DNA of 64,000 nt from Prorocentrum cordatum. Lineage: Eukaryota; Sar; Dinophyceae; Prorocentrales; Prorocentraceae. This document shows positions 18,607 through 28,119 of this stretch, piece after piece. The DNA lies in NCBI GenBank assembly GCA_963575745.1, contig CAUYUJ010014565.1, positions 16,584 through 80,583 on the forward strand. The letters run 5' to 3'. A program made the translations under genes and the position numbers. The notes beneath the pieces were generated by a model. It worked only from the letters and a program-made list of their open reading frames with translations, was not told the origin of the DNA and did not search any database. Positions within the stretch are counted from its first letter, which is position 1. Each line of letters starts with the position of its first letter.

Positions 18607-19364
18607 AACATTATTACTTCTAAAGAATAATTATTGTTGGGACCCCTGGTGCACGACCCCCCTCCAAAACCTAGGCCGCAGCTACATTTTCATCATTTTT
18701 CGCGAAAGCTTCAGAAAAGTGGATTGGTCCGGATCCGGTTGTTTTGTTGTAATCCGTTTTCCCTTGCAAAAAACACTATAAAATGAAAATTCTTGTTCTT
18801 ACTTGATCAAATTGCAAGAATCCCTTGCAAAAAATAAGGTAAAGTGGACATTCGTGCGCGCAAGACGAAATCCTTCCAAAACCTTAGGTTTCGTAACGAT
18901 TTTAACATAAAAACATCAAAAACCCAATGGTTTTTTAATAAAAAATTGTCAAAATGTTCTTCCGCGCGCTCTTGCGGATTCGTAGGAAAACCAACACTTT
19001 TTAAACATTTCTGTCAAACGGGCTTTTGCGAGCAACTTTTTCGAACTTCTGCGACAACGGTTGCGCACCTGCCAGGGCCATCATCCCTGTCAAATAATAC
19101 CATGCGGGACACATTCGTTTTTTCTTCGCGCGCGCACGCCGTCGTCGTCGGCCGCGGGGCCCTGAATAGTAGCCACGGTCGTCCGCATGCCACGAAGTGA
19201 AGTGTCCGAACGTCATAGGGCGGGAAGCTGGGTGTGGGTGGTGGCGAAGAGTCGTTTGGAAATTTGGTAGAGCTTGAACCGGCCCCCCCACAAAGTGGGG
19301 GTATTGCCCGCCTCCTATGAAAACCCTGGCACTGGTGAGAACGGAGTGTCCCCACGTGCTAGTA

Positions 19365-19365
<1 letters not shown>
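18607..19365 (+). repeat. 761-bp unit K2
   Basis: Second unit. It differs from K1 by scattered substitutions in the left half (for example GGGACCCCTGGTGCACG) and is nearly identical in the right half. Only TTGTTG separates it from K1. Confidence 0.85.
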
Positions 19366-19430
<65 letters not shown>

Positions 19431-19433
19431 GAA
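19366..19433. repeat. (GTT)n microsatellite after K2
   Basis: About 68 bases of TTG repeats. They are followed by a fifth, truncated unit start (AACAATTATTATTGTTGG, about 19447-19465), which then breaks into unrelated GC-rich sequence. Confidence 0.9.
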
Positions 19434-19644
19434 CCTTAATTACTAAACAATTATTATTGTTGGACCCCCTATATTCGCCCTGGCGCTCTCGCCGAGGCGC
19501 CGGCCGCATTTCCTCTGAAATTGAGGCTCACGCTCAGGCGTTTTGGGGTTCCGCCAAAACCGGCCCCCCAACAACAACAACGCTCCGGCTCGAGACTTCC
19601 TCCTTTTTTACTCGGGCTCGGTGCTCTTGCTCGCCGCCGAGAGC

Positions 19645-20180
19645 GGCTCCCGGGCCGGACGCCCGGGTCGGCGCCCGAGCCGGCGCCCGGGCGCCGGAAA
19701 ATCGAGTTCCGAGGCGGCGCCGAAAAAAGGCCATTCCAATACACATTTTTCTTTCGAAAATGCTGAATTTCTGCTTCCGGCGCCCGGGAGGGAGGCCGTC
19801 CGGGCCGATTCCGGAGCTCGGGCCGGCACCCGGCCCGGCTCCCGGGCCGGACGCCCGGGTCGGCGCCCGAGCCGGCGCCCGGGCGCCAGAAAATCGAGTT
19901 CCGAGGCGGCGCCGAAAAAAGGCCATTCCAATACACATTTTTCTTTCGAAAATGCTGAATTTCTGCTTCCGGCGCCCGGGAAGGCCGTCCGGGCCGATTC
20001 CGGAGCTCGGGCCGGCACCCGGCCCGGCGCCCGGCACCCGGGCCCGGCTCCCGGGCCGGACGCCCGGGCAGTTCCGATCGCGCCGAAAAGAGGCCATTCC
20101 AATACACATTTTTCTTTCGAAAATGCTGAATTTCTGCTTGCGGCGCCCGGGAAGCCGTCCTGGGCCGATTCTGGAGCGGC
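19645..20180. repeat. Three tandem copies, ~192/171-bp period
   Basis: The anchor ACACATTTTTCTTTCG occurs at 19741, 19933 and 20104. Spacings of 192 and 171 are both multiples of three, so frames stay open on both strands. GC-rich halves (GGCGCCCGGGCGCC palindromes) alternate with the AT-rich anchor. No protein family is recognised and both strands are equally open, so I treat it as a tandem repeat. Confidence 0.75.
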
Positions 20181-20820
20181 TGTGGGCCGGACGCCCGAGC
20201 CGGCGCCCGTACGTGGTGCTTCTCTGCTTCTGGCGCCTGCGCAGCTTCCCGAGCCGCTTCTGGAACCATATCTGGGCCGGTCCAGCGATAGGTTTCCTGG
20301 ATGTGCTGAACCATCCAACTTTTTGAGACTTCTGCGTCTCAAGGATAGGGAGAGAAGACATTAAAGGAGGATCAAAAAGCAACGTCGCTATGAACGCTTG
20401 GCTGCCACAAGCCAGTTCTACTTACTTGGACTACTACTACTACTACCGTTACCACTACTACTAGTGCTACAGCCGCAACAACAATATCATCGACTGCTGC
20501 TACTACAACTACTCATCCTTCCTCCCCCTCCTCCCCCTCCCTTCTCCTCCTCCCCCTCCCTAGCTCTCTCATCTCCCCCTCCTCTTCCTCTTCCTCTCCC
20601 TCTGAGATGCGGGGCATGCGCAAGGCGATTGCGAAGGCGATGTGCCGTCCGAGCTATGGATGTTGAAGTTCCTCGGAAGAGGTGGTGGCCAAACCTTCTT
20701 GGGCGGGATATCTGGGTGAGGGAATATCGGATCCCGCATGCCAGAAAAATCCCCCATGATGGGGTGTGTTATCCAGATGGATGCATGTGTCATGTGGAAG
20801 CATGGCGCATGAGGGTAAAA
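20181..20820. other. Spacer with CTA microsatellite, no gene seen
   Basis: 20430-20470 holds CTA/CTACTAC repeats and 20515-20600 is CT-rich. 20640-20815 is unique and lacks coding signature. Confidence 0.5.
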
Positions 20821-20838
20821 TGATTGTTGTTGTTGTTG

Positions 20839-21596
20839 AACATTATTTATTCTAAAGAATAATTATTGTTGGGCCCCCTGGTGCGCGCCCCCCCTGCGCC
20901 GCCTAGGCCGCAGCTACATTTTCATCATTTTCGTGAGGAAGCCTCAGAAAAGAGGGTGTGTACAGGATCCGGTTGTTTTGTTGTAATCCGCTTTCCCTTG
21001 CAAAAAACAATAGAAAATGACATTTCTTGTTCTAATATAATCAAATTTCAAGAATCCCTTGCAAAAAATAAGGTAAAGTGGACATTCGCGCGCGCAAGAC
21101 GAAATCCTTCCAAAACTTAGTGTTCGGAGCGATTTTAACATAAAAACATCAAAAAACCAATGGTTTTTCAACAAAAAATGTCAAAATCTCATCCCGCGCG
21201 CTCTTGCGGATTCGTAGGAAACCCAACACTTTTTAAACATTTCTGTCAAACGGGCTTTTGCGAGCAACTTTTTCGAACTTCTGCGACAACGGTTGCGCAC
21301 CTGCCAGGGCCATCATCCCTGTCAAATAATACCATGCGGGACACATTCGTTTTTTCTTCGCGCGCGCACGCCGTCGTCGTCGGCCGCGGGGCCCTGAATA
21401 GTAGCCACGGTCGTCCGCATGCCACGAAGTGAAGTGTCCGAACGTCATAGGGCGGGAAGCTGGGTGTGGGTGGTGGCGAAGAGTCGTTTGGAAATTTGGT
21501 AGAGCTTGAACCGGCCCCCCCACAAAGTGGGGGTATTGCCCGCCTCCTATGAAAACCCTGGCACTGGTGAGAACGGAGTGTCCCCACGTGCTAGTA

Positions 21597-21599
<3 letters not shown>
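20839..21599 (+). repeat. 761-bp unit K3
   Basis: Almost identical to K1, including the GTGAGGAAGCCTCAGAAAAG block. It is therefore closer to K1 than to its neighbour K4. Confidence 0.85.
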
Positions 21600-21659
<60 letters not shown>

Positions 21660-21660
21660 G
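21600..21660. repeat. (GTT)n linker between K3 and K4
   Basis: About 60 bases of TTG repeats joining two 761-bp units. Confidence 0.95.
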
Positions 21661-22422
21661 AACATTATTTCTTCTAAAGAATAATTATTGTTGGGGCCCC
21701 TGGTGCACGACCCCCCCCCGCCGCGCCTAGGCCGCAGCCACATTTTCATCATTTTCGTGAGGAAGTCTCAGGCAAAACGGGGTATACCAGATCCGGTTGT
21801 TTTGTTGACGCCCGCTTTCCCTTGCTATAAAATGAAATCTCTGTTCTAACATAACCAAACTTCAAGAATCCTTTGCAAAAAATGACACGAAGTGCACACT
21901 CGCGCGCGCAAGATGAAATCCTTCCAAAACCTTAGTTTTCGTAGCGATTTTAACATAAAAACATGAAAAACCCAATGGTTTTTCAAAAAAAAAAGTTTCA
22001 AACATTCATCTTGCGCGCTCTTGCGGATTTCTGAGGAAACCCAATATTTTTTCAACATTTCTGTCAAACGGGCTCTTGCGAGCAACTTTTTCACGTGCTT
22101 CGAACTTCTGCAACAACGGTTGCGCGCATGCCAGGGCCATCATCCCTGTCAAATAATACCATATTGGACACATTCGTTTTTTCTTCGCGCGCGCACGCCG
22201 TCGTCGTCGGCCGCGGGGCCCTGAATAGTAGCCACGGTCGTCCGCATGCCACGAAGTGAAGTGTCCGAACGTCATAGGGCGGGAAGCTGGGTGTGGGTGG
22301 TGGCGAAGAGTCGTTTGGAAATTTGGTAGAGCTTGAACCGGCCCCCCCACAAAGTGGGGGTATTGCCCGCCTCCTATGAAAACCCTGGCACTGGTGAGAA
22401 CGGAGTGTCCCCAGTCTTAAAT
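21661..22422 (+). repeat. 762-bp unit K4, most diverged
   Basis: Fourth unit, with more substitutions in the left half and an altered end (CCCCAGTCTTAAATG instead of CCCCACGTGCTAG). A (GTT)n run follows at 22424-22473. Confidence 0.8.
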
Positions 22423-22423
22423 G

Positions 22424-22473
<50 letters not shown>
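22424..22473. repeat. (GTT)n microsatellite after K4
   Basis: About 50 bases of TTG repeats leading straight into a partial family E element. Confidence 0.95.
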
Positions 22474-22612
22474 CATGTTCGGCCTCTGGGGGCCCTCGCC
22501 GGGCCTCGGGAGCGTCAAAAAACGACCAAGGACGAAGCGCCGGTCCCAGGGCATGGGTCCGAACCTCTGGGGCCCACGCACCGGAAAAAATGGAGCAACC
22601 CGATGACTGCGT
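22474..22612 (+). mobile_element. Partial family E element, copy E2
   Basis: Contains GGCCTCTGGGGGCCCTCGCC, GGGCCTCGGGAGCGTCAAAA and a changed right part (GGGTCCGAACCTCTGGGG). The left end is lost at the GTT run and the right terminus is not recognisable. Confidence 0.6.
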
Positions 22613-22671
22613 GGGGGTGACAGGGGGGTGGTCCGGAACCCGCCGTGTGTCCGATGTAAGGTTCCAGTGTA

Positions 22672-22830
22672 GCTGAAGTGCCCCCAGCCCCTAGCCCAAG
22701 GTGCCCCCAGGCTTTCCAAGGAGGCTCCTACGGCCTCTGGAGCACCCCTCACGAGGCCCATGGGGCTCCAAAGTTGAGCGGAAACCGGGAGCACCGTGAG
22801 CCAGAGGCAGATTTCAATGACCCCCGAGAT
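22672..22830 (+). mobile_element. Family Z element, dispersed copy of intron 1
   Basis: Aligns with 55530-55698, the first intron of the membrane-protein gene, through GAAGTGCCCC, GCCCAAGGTGCCCCC, ACGGCCTCTGGAGCACC, CACGAGGCCCATGGGGC and GACCCCCGA. The surrounding sequence is different, so this is a dispersed repeat and not a gene duplicate. No exon is recognised beside it. Confidence 0.65.
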
Positions 22831-22984
22831 GGGCTCGCGCAGACGGGCTCCCAAGAGATGGCACAGCCTTCGGTTTCGTGTGAAGGCGCGGTGCAGGTGC
22901 GCCGTTGCCGTTCTGGGCTGCAGTTCGCCTCGCACCGCTCAGACCAAATCGATGGCCAGTCCCCGCAGAGAATCTGGCGAGGGG

Positions 22985-23215
22985 GAAGGAGGAGGAGGAG
23001 GAGGAGGAGGAGGAGGAGGAGGAGGAGGAGGAGGAGGAGGAGGAGGAGGAGGAGGAGGAGGAGGAGGAGGAGGAGGAGGAGGAGGAGGAGGGGGATGGGG
23101 AGGGGAAGGAGGAGAAGGACGGGGGAGGGGGAGGAGGGGGAGGGGGAGGAGGAGGAGCAGGAGGAGGAGGAGCAGGAGGTGGAGTAGGAGGAGGAGGTGG
23201 AGGAGGAAGAGGAGA
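22985..23215. repeat. (GGA)n tract
   Basis: A near-perfect GGA array (22985-23095) and a less perfect GGA/GGGGA continuation. Frames give poly-Glu, poly-Gly or poly-Arg. Confidence 0.95.
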
Positions 23216-23600
23216 CGGACCAGCGTGGTGGCTCAGGCAGTGCAGGCTCGCTCTTGGGGATGCCGGGTCGGCCGCAGCCATACGTGCACCCTTCGAGATT
23301 GTGCCCTCTTGAGTCGGCACGCACGCGGCTTCCGTGCCAGATTCGTGACGCTGCGCCTTCCACCACTGGTCCATCCAGAAACGATACCCAGCTGAGTTGC
23401 ATTTAGCACGGAAGTGTGGGGTCAAGTTGTGGGTCAAAGCGGGGGGGTGGCAGCCGTCGAACCGAGGCGCGGGACTGGCTTGAGCGGATCCAGGAGTCAA
23501 CCATCAATATTTTCGCAGATTGTTCGATGTGGGAGCCTCTTGGAAGTTTGGGCTATTTTGTAGGACGTCGGGCACAACAGGGGGCGGGCTAAGCCCTCCC
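23216..23600. other. No recognisable feature
   Basis: Mixed-composition DNA between the GGA tract and the S repeats. No copy elsewhere and no coding signature were noticed. Confidence 0.4.
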
Positions 23601-23624
23601 TGTCTAATCCTGCAGCAACGCGTT

Positions 23625-24250
23625 TGGGGACCTTCCAGAGGCGCTCTTGGGGCACTCTTGGGGGGGGGGGGCACTCTTGGGGCGCTCTTGGGGCGCTCTT
23701 GGGACCGCCTTGGCGCTTTTATCGTCCCCTCTTTGGGCTCTCCTGGGCGATCTTGCGGCCGCAAAAAGCACGTCGGGAACGAACCGGGCGAGAAGGCACA
23801 GGCCGTGGACAAGCAATACACGCTGCTGAATACGCGCTGGGCCGCTCCCGAGGCGCTTTTGGGGCACTCTTGGGGCGCTCTTGGGGGCGCCCTTGGGGCC
23901 GCCTCGGCGCTTTTATCGTCCCCTCTTGGGGCTCTCCTTGACGAACGAACAACACACATCCATACCCACAGGGGGGTCGTTGGGAGGAGGACTGGCTATG
24001 GGTATGGGTGCGGGTTGTCAGACCCTGGGGAACGCTCCCCTTCGAGCGGGGGCCCCCATCCGACAACACGCGCCCATAGCCCGCTCCGACCCCCCTATGG
24101 GTATGTGTGTGTTGTTGGTTCGTCACTCCTGGGCGCTCTTGTGCGGCCGCAAAAGCACGCCGGGAGCGAACCGGGCGAGAGGGCAGAAGCCGTGGACAAG
24201 CAGTACGCTGTGTTGCATACGCGCTGGGCCGCTCGGGGGGGCGTCTTTCG
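23625..24250 (+). repeat. S repeats: GGGCGCTCTTG units in tandem
   Basis: Two blocks (about 23730-23860 and 24120-24245) share GCGGCCGCAAAAxGCACG, CGGGAxCGAACCGGGCGAG and ATACGCGCTGGGCCGC. Around them short GGGGCGCTCTTG words repeat. The right block is split from its left part by element T1. Confidence 0.7.
23941..24131. mobile_element. Family T inverted-repeat element, copy T1
   Basis: The ends ACGAACGAACAACAC and GTTGTTGGTTCGT are inverted, followed inwards by CATACCCACAGGGG and CCCCTATGGGTATG. An inner hairpin uses TATGGGTATGGGTGCGGGTTG. It sits in an S repeat: CTCTCCTTG on the left and ACTCCTGGGCG on the right correspond to the uninterrupted CTCTCCTGGGCG at 23726-23737. That implies a ~7-8 bp duplication. 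Confidence 0.75.
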
Positions 24251-24354
24251 GAGGCTCTCCGAGGCCAGCTGGAGCCGCCTCGGGGTCTCGTCGTAGGCAT
24301 GCTGGGAATTCATCCGGAGCCAGCTTGGGCCATCTGGTGTCATTCGGGGGTGGA

Positions 24355-24560
24355 AAAGAGGGGGGGATGACTAGGGGGGGGGATTTCATGGCGCGGGCCA
24401 TGATTTTTCCTCAGATTTCATGGCGCCTCTTCTTATTTCATTACGTCCCAGGCCCCCCCGCTGGGCCGCGCACATGCCGCCGGTCATGATTTGCACCCCC
24501 CCCCTCTTGGACACCCCCCTCTTGGCCGCTCCCGTGTCGTCGTGGGCGCCATCGGAAGGC
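24355..24560 (+). mobile_element. Family J element, copy J2
   Basis: Same blocks as J1, with GGGCCATGATTTTTCCTCAG uninterrupted at the site where J3 carries a B element. Confidence 0.7.
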
Positions 24561-24667
24561 ATCTCGGGCTGTCCCAGAGCAACGCTGGTTCATTCCTATC
24601 CCAAGGTTGTGCCTGACCGAAGAAGAAGACGCCCAAACTCTTTACACCCCTTTGGGAGCTGTCCAAG

Positions 24668-24760
24668 GAGCAGGAGGAGGAGGAGGAGGAGGAGGAGGAG
24701 GAGGAGGCGGAGGAGGAGGAGGAGGAGGAGAGGAGCAGGTGGAGGAGGAAGAGGAGGATA
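24668..24760. repeat. (GGA)n microsatellite
   Basis: About 90 bases of GGA repeats with a few interruptions. Confidence 0.9.
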
Positions 24761-24897
24761 TTGATTGTTTCTTATGCAGATGTGGTACCACTTAGCGTCC
24801 CTCCGTAAGAGCCCGAACAGTCGCCTCTCGGGGCCCTTTTCGGACGCCGCTGTGGCGTTGCTGGTCCCTCTGCGAGCGGTCTTGGTGCCCTCATGGC

Positions 24898-25135
24898 TGC
24901 CTCCCTCCTCCTCCCTCCTCCGTCCTCCCTCCTCCTCCTCCTCCTCCTCCTCCTCCTCCTCCGCCTCCTCCCTCCTCCTCCTCCTCCTCCTCCTCCTCCT
25001 CCTCCGCCACCTCCACCTCCACCTCCACCTCCACCTCCAACTCCACCTCCACCTCCACCTCCAACTCCACCTCCACCTCCACCTCCACCTCCACCTGCAC
25101 CTCCTCCTCCTGCTCCTCCTCCTCCTACTTATTCA
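24898..25135. repeat. (CCT)n and (CCACCT)n array
   Basis: CCT repeats (24900-25005) change to a CCACCT/CCAACT hexamer array (25007-25098) and back to CCT. 25136-25455 to the right has no recognised feature apart from GC-rich filler. Confidence 0.9.
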
Positions 25136-25455
25136 GAAACGAGGTGGTACCAGTCAGCGTCCCCCCGTCGGAGCCCGCACAAGCGCCCCTCGGGCCCCTC
25201 TTGGGACGCTCCTTCGGTGCCCTCTTGGGCGCTCTCGGGGCCGCCTGGGCTTCCTTTTCGTGGTCCCCTCCCGAGGCTCCGAGGCCCTGGAAGCCCACCG
25301 GAAGCGCACGGGCGAGAAGACAGCCGTCGCTGACACGCACTATGAGTTTGGCCTTCAGAGGTTTCGTTGTGAGGCTTCGTGCCTACTTGAGCCCGTCTCG
25401 GGGTGGTCGTTGAGTCTCTTGCAGATACCTTAGAGGCCACCAGTTATCTTGGGAT

Positions 25456-25844
25456 ACGGTGGGGGCGTTCGTTGAGGAGTGTGCCCAGGGGGCTTCAGAC
25501 CCTGGAGGATTCCTTATCCCATGAGGTCGGTAGTGATTCCCATGGCCGATCCACGAGTGGCGTTCCACCAGCTTTCAGACTTATGATGTTCCAACCTACT
25601 TTAGCCTTGATCACTACAAATTATTTCGAGCCCCACAAAAATACCGAAACTCGATGATTTTCGCGTGTCGGGCCCTGGGAGACACTCGTCCGACACTATT
25701 TCGACATTCTTTCGACACTCTTTCGACACTTTTCCGGGGGCTCGAAATTATTTATGGGATGTGGTCCTTAAGTAGGATGCGGCCAACATAATTCCAGACC
25801 CTGGATTCCTTATCCAATGGTTCCTTATCCAATGCCCTCACCGG
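25456..25844. repeat. Repeat V, occupied LINE target copy, with W1
   Basis: Homologue of 2430-2605. It contains an extra block W1 (about 25575-25785) that recurs at 49455-49645. W has TTTCGACAC repeats, GTGTCGGGCCCTGGGAGACAC and GGATGTGGTCCTTAAGTAGG. The V sequence resumes at CCAGACCCTGGATTCC and runs to ATGCCCTCACCGG (25832-25844), where the LINE begins. Confidence 0.7.
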
Positions 25845-25975
25845 AGCCGTTTCGGCGCGAGCTGGAGTTCTTGAGCTGGAGACAGCTCGCGTTTGTGCCC
25901 ACTTACTTCGAAGCGGCGTAGTGGGCACGAGCCAACTTTCACGACGACGGCCCCACCCGTGGCAGCCCGCGGGCC

Positions 25976-27046
25976 ATGGCGCCGGCACAATCGGACACTG
26001 GCATCATCTCAGGCGCGTGTAAGACACCCCTCTGGTCTTGCTCCTGCGGCTGTGATGGCAACTGGGCTTCCAGGACGCGCTGCCGCCAGTGCTGGAAGGC
26101 TGCTCCCTCCCACGTGGTGCAGGCAGCCAAGCTCTCGGCAGCAGCAGCCAACGGGCCAGCACCCAGCACGTCTCGCCCGCGCGGGGCCTGGGCTCAGGGC
26201 CCGCCAGGACAGGGACAGCTTCTGGCGCAGCTGCAGCAGCTGCAGAAGCAGGTGGCAGAGCTCAAGGGCGAGGCCCCGCCCCCGTCGGAGCCCTGGAAAG
26301 GGCGCAAGCCCCCGCCCAGGAAGTCGGCCGAGGCGAGTGCTGGCATCTCCTTCAAGGACGTACGCACCTTCTTGGCGAAGGAGGGGCTTGACACCAGCGC
26401 GGTGGAAGAGGCAGAAAAGGCTGCGGAGTCGAAGACGCTTGAGAGCAAACAGCCTACTGCTCAGACGCAGCGCTGGAGGGTCAAGGCCATGCGAGACAAG
26501 ATCAAGAAGCTCGAGGCCCGCGAGTCAGCCATCTTGGAGCAGCAGGCCGCTCTCGACCAGGAGCTCCTGGAGCTCAGGGCTTCGCTCGGCGACGAGAACC
26601 AGAAGCTCTCAGAGGGGGAGGCCAAGTTGGTCAAGTTGCAGGCCAGCGAGTTCCCCGACCCGATTCTGGCAGTCGCAGCTGGACTGGATGAGGACGTCGC
26701 CGCCAGCCAGGAGGCCAAGGACGCCCTCGCGGTCCTGGCCCGCCTGCAGAACGCAGCCAGCGCCAGCAAGAAGGCTGCTGCCGCTGCCAGGGCCGCTGCT
26801 GCTCCTCCTGGTCCTGCTGCTGGGGAGTCAGACGCAGGCGGCGAGCACAAGCCCGTGCCAGAGTCAGACGACATCGACATGGAGCTGCTGGGAGGAGAGG
26901 GCTGGGAGGAGAAGCGCGAGGAGTGCGCTGCAGCCTCAGCAGCCCTCCGTGAAGCGACCCCCGAGCAGCGAGATGAGGCCAAGCGCAAGTTGCGCGATGT
27001 CTTGGACGCGCTCTGGGCAGCAGGCAAGCGGCCTCGGCATCTTTGA
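25976..27046 (+). CDS. LINE ORF1: zinc-finger, coiled-coil RNA-binding protein
   Basis: A 356-codon frame. Residues ~15-45 (WSCSCGCDGNWASRTRCRQC) form a CxC...CxxC zinc ribbon of the RanBP2 style. A basic/proline segment follows, then heptad-like coiled coils (around LQQLQKQVAELKGE and again MRDKIKKLEARESAILEQQ to about residue 225). The C-terminal half is Ala/Glu-rich with a final basic RPRHL. By position it is the ORF1 of the LINE and would bind element RNA. The start at 25976 is the first Met after the leader and gives the finger intact. The stop overlaps the open frame of ORF2. Confidence 0.75.
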   Translation: MAPAQSDTGIISGACKTPLWSCSCGCDGNWASRTRCRQCWKAAPSHVVQAAKLSAAAANGPAPSTSRPRGAWAQGPPGQGQLLAQLQQLQKQVAELKGEAPPPSEPWKGRKPPPRKSAEASAGISFKDVRTFLAKEGLDTSAVEEAEKAAESKTLESKQPTAQTQRWRVKAMRDKIKKLEARESAILEQQAALDQELLELRASLGDENQKLSEGEAKLVKLQASEFPDPILAVAAGLDEDVAASQEAKDALAVLARLQNAASASKKAAAAARAAAAPPGPAAGESDAGGEHKPVPESDDIDMELLGGEGWEEKREECAAASAALREATPEQRDEAKRKLRDVLDALWAAGKRPRHL

Positions 27047-27047
27047 C

Positions 27048-28119
27048 CCCAGGTACAACGGGAGCCTGGAGGAGCAGCGTGGCCAAGAGACTGGCGGTCC
27101 GCAGCCCAGCCGAGGGCCCATATGTAATAGTGGGTTGCTCTTTCAGGATGGCGCGGCTGCAGGCTCGGGCGTGAGTCCCCCCTTGGACCTCGTATGCACG
27201 GCGAAGCGCCGTCCCCAGCCCAGGGCTGAGGAGGCAGGCGCGGTGGTGCCCGCCGCGGCCGCATGGCTCCAGCTGGCCAAGCTGGTGCGGCCTTCGGCGC
27301 AGCAGGGCGCCAGCTTCCTCAGCATCAACGGCTCCACTTGGGCCGAGTCCCAGACGGCACTCGAACAGCTGCTGGACGAGAAGGTCAGGGACGACGTGTA
27401 CCTCATCCAGGAGACCCGCTTCACCTCGGCGTTGGCTGAAGGCTCGGCCCGTGCCTGGTGCAAGCGGAACGGCATCGACGCGGCCTTCGGAGAGTGCCGC
27501 AGCACAGGGACGGCGGTCCAAGCCGTCTCTTCTGGGGTCGCCGCGCTGGTCGGCGAGCACCGCGGAGTGGCCTCGATTGACCAGGTCTGGGGCCAGCACG
27601 CCCCAAGGATCGTGGCGAGGCGCGTCGCCTTCGGGGACCTGGTCGTGGTGTGCGTCAGTCTGTGCCTGCAGTGCTCGGTCAAGCTCAGTGGGACCAACGT
27701 GGACCTCTTGAGCGAGCTGCAAGGTTTCCTCCTGGGTTTGCGGGGGCCCTTCGTAGCAGGGGCGGACTGGAACTTGGAGCCCAGCCTCCTCAGCAGCTCG
27801 TGGTGGCCACGCGCGGTGGGGGCGGTGATATTGGCGCCTGACGAGCCGACCTGCGGAGATAGCACATATGACTTCTTCGTGATCTCGGACGTCCTGGCGG
27901 GGCTAGGGCCGAAGGTGTCGGTGCTTAGACAGGCGACCACGCACCCGCGCGTCCCCGCAAGGCTCACCTTCGAGAAGCTGAGCAGCCAGGCAGGAGTCTG
28001 GGTGCAGAAGGGCCCCAAGCCTTTCGAGCTGCCTGCGGCCAAGCAGGAGGGGATCCAGCCTGAGCCAGAGGAGGGGGACTCGCTGACGGACTGGAAGGCG
28101 CCGCTCCTGGATGAGTGGG
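27048..28119 (+). pseudogene. LINE ORF2 part 1: APE-type endonuclease
   Basis: This frame carries an apurinic-endonuclease-like (exo-endo-phosphatase) domain that would nick target DNA. Visible motifs are FLSINGSTWAE (near 27317), DDVYLIQETRF with the metal-binding Glu at about 27411, VAGADWNLEP (near 27755, Asp and Asn), YDFFVISD (near 27868) and THPRVPARL (His near 27941). The frame is open upstream of ORF1's stop, so the start is not clear. Between about 28110 and 28125 (GAGTGGGGGCCC) the protein continues in the +1 frame as GPNKAIIEFFDQ, so a one-base frameshift separates it from the reverse transcriptase. Confidence 0.85.

Noticed and set aside
19457-20382. Frames of ~280 codons on both strands
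   Set aside because: Equal openness on both strands of a GC-rich tandem repeat gives no reason to call a gene.
18236-22350. Repeated 96- and 113-codon minus-strand frames
   Set aside because: Identical only because the 761-bp units are identical. No coding bias, and the peptides resemble no known family.
25893-27047. Extension of ORF2 leftward to 25893
   Set aside because: This part overlaps ORF1 in another frame and reads Arg/Ser-rich without domain character; the real ORF2 signal starts near the endonuclease motifs.
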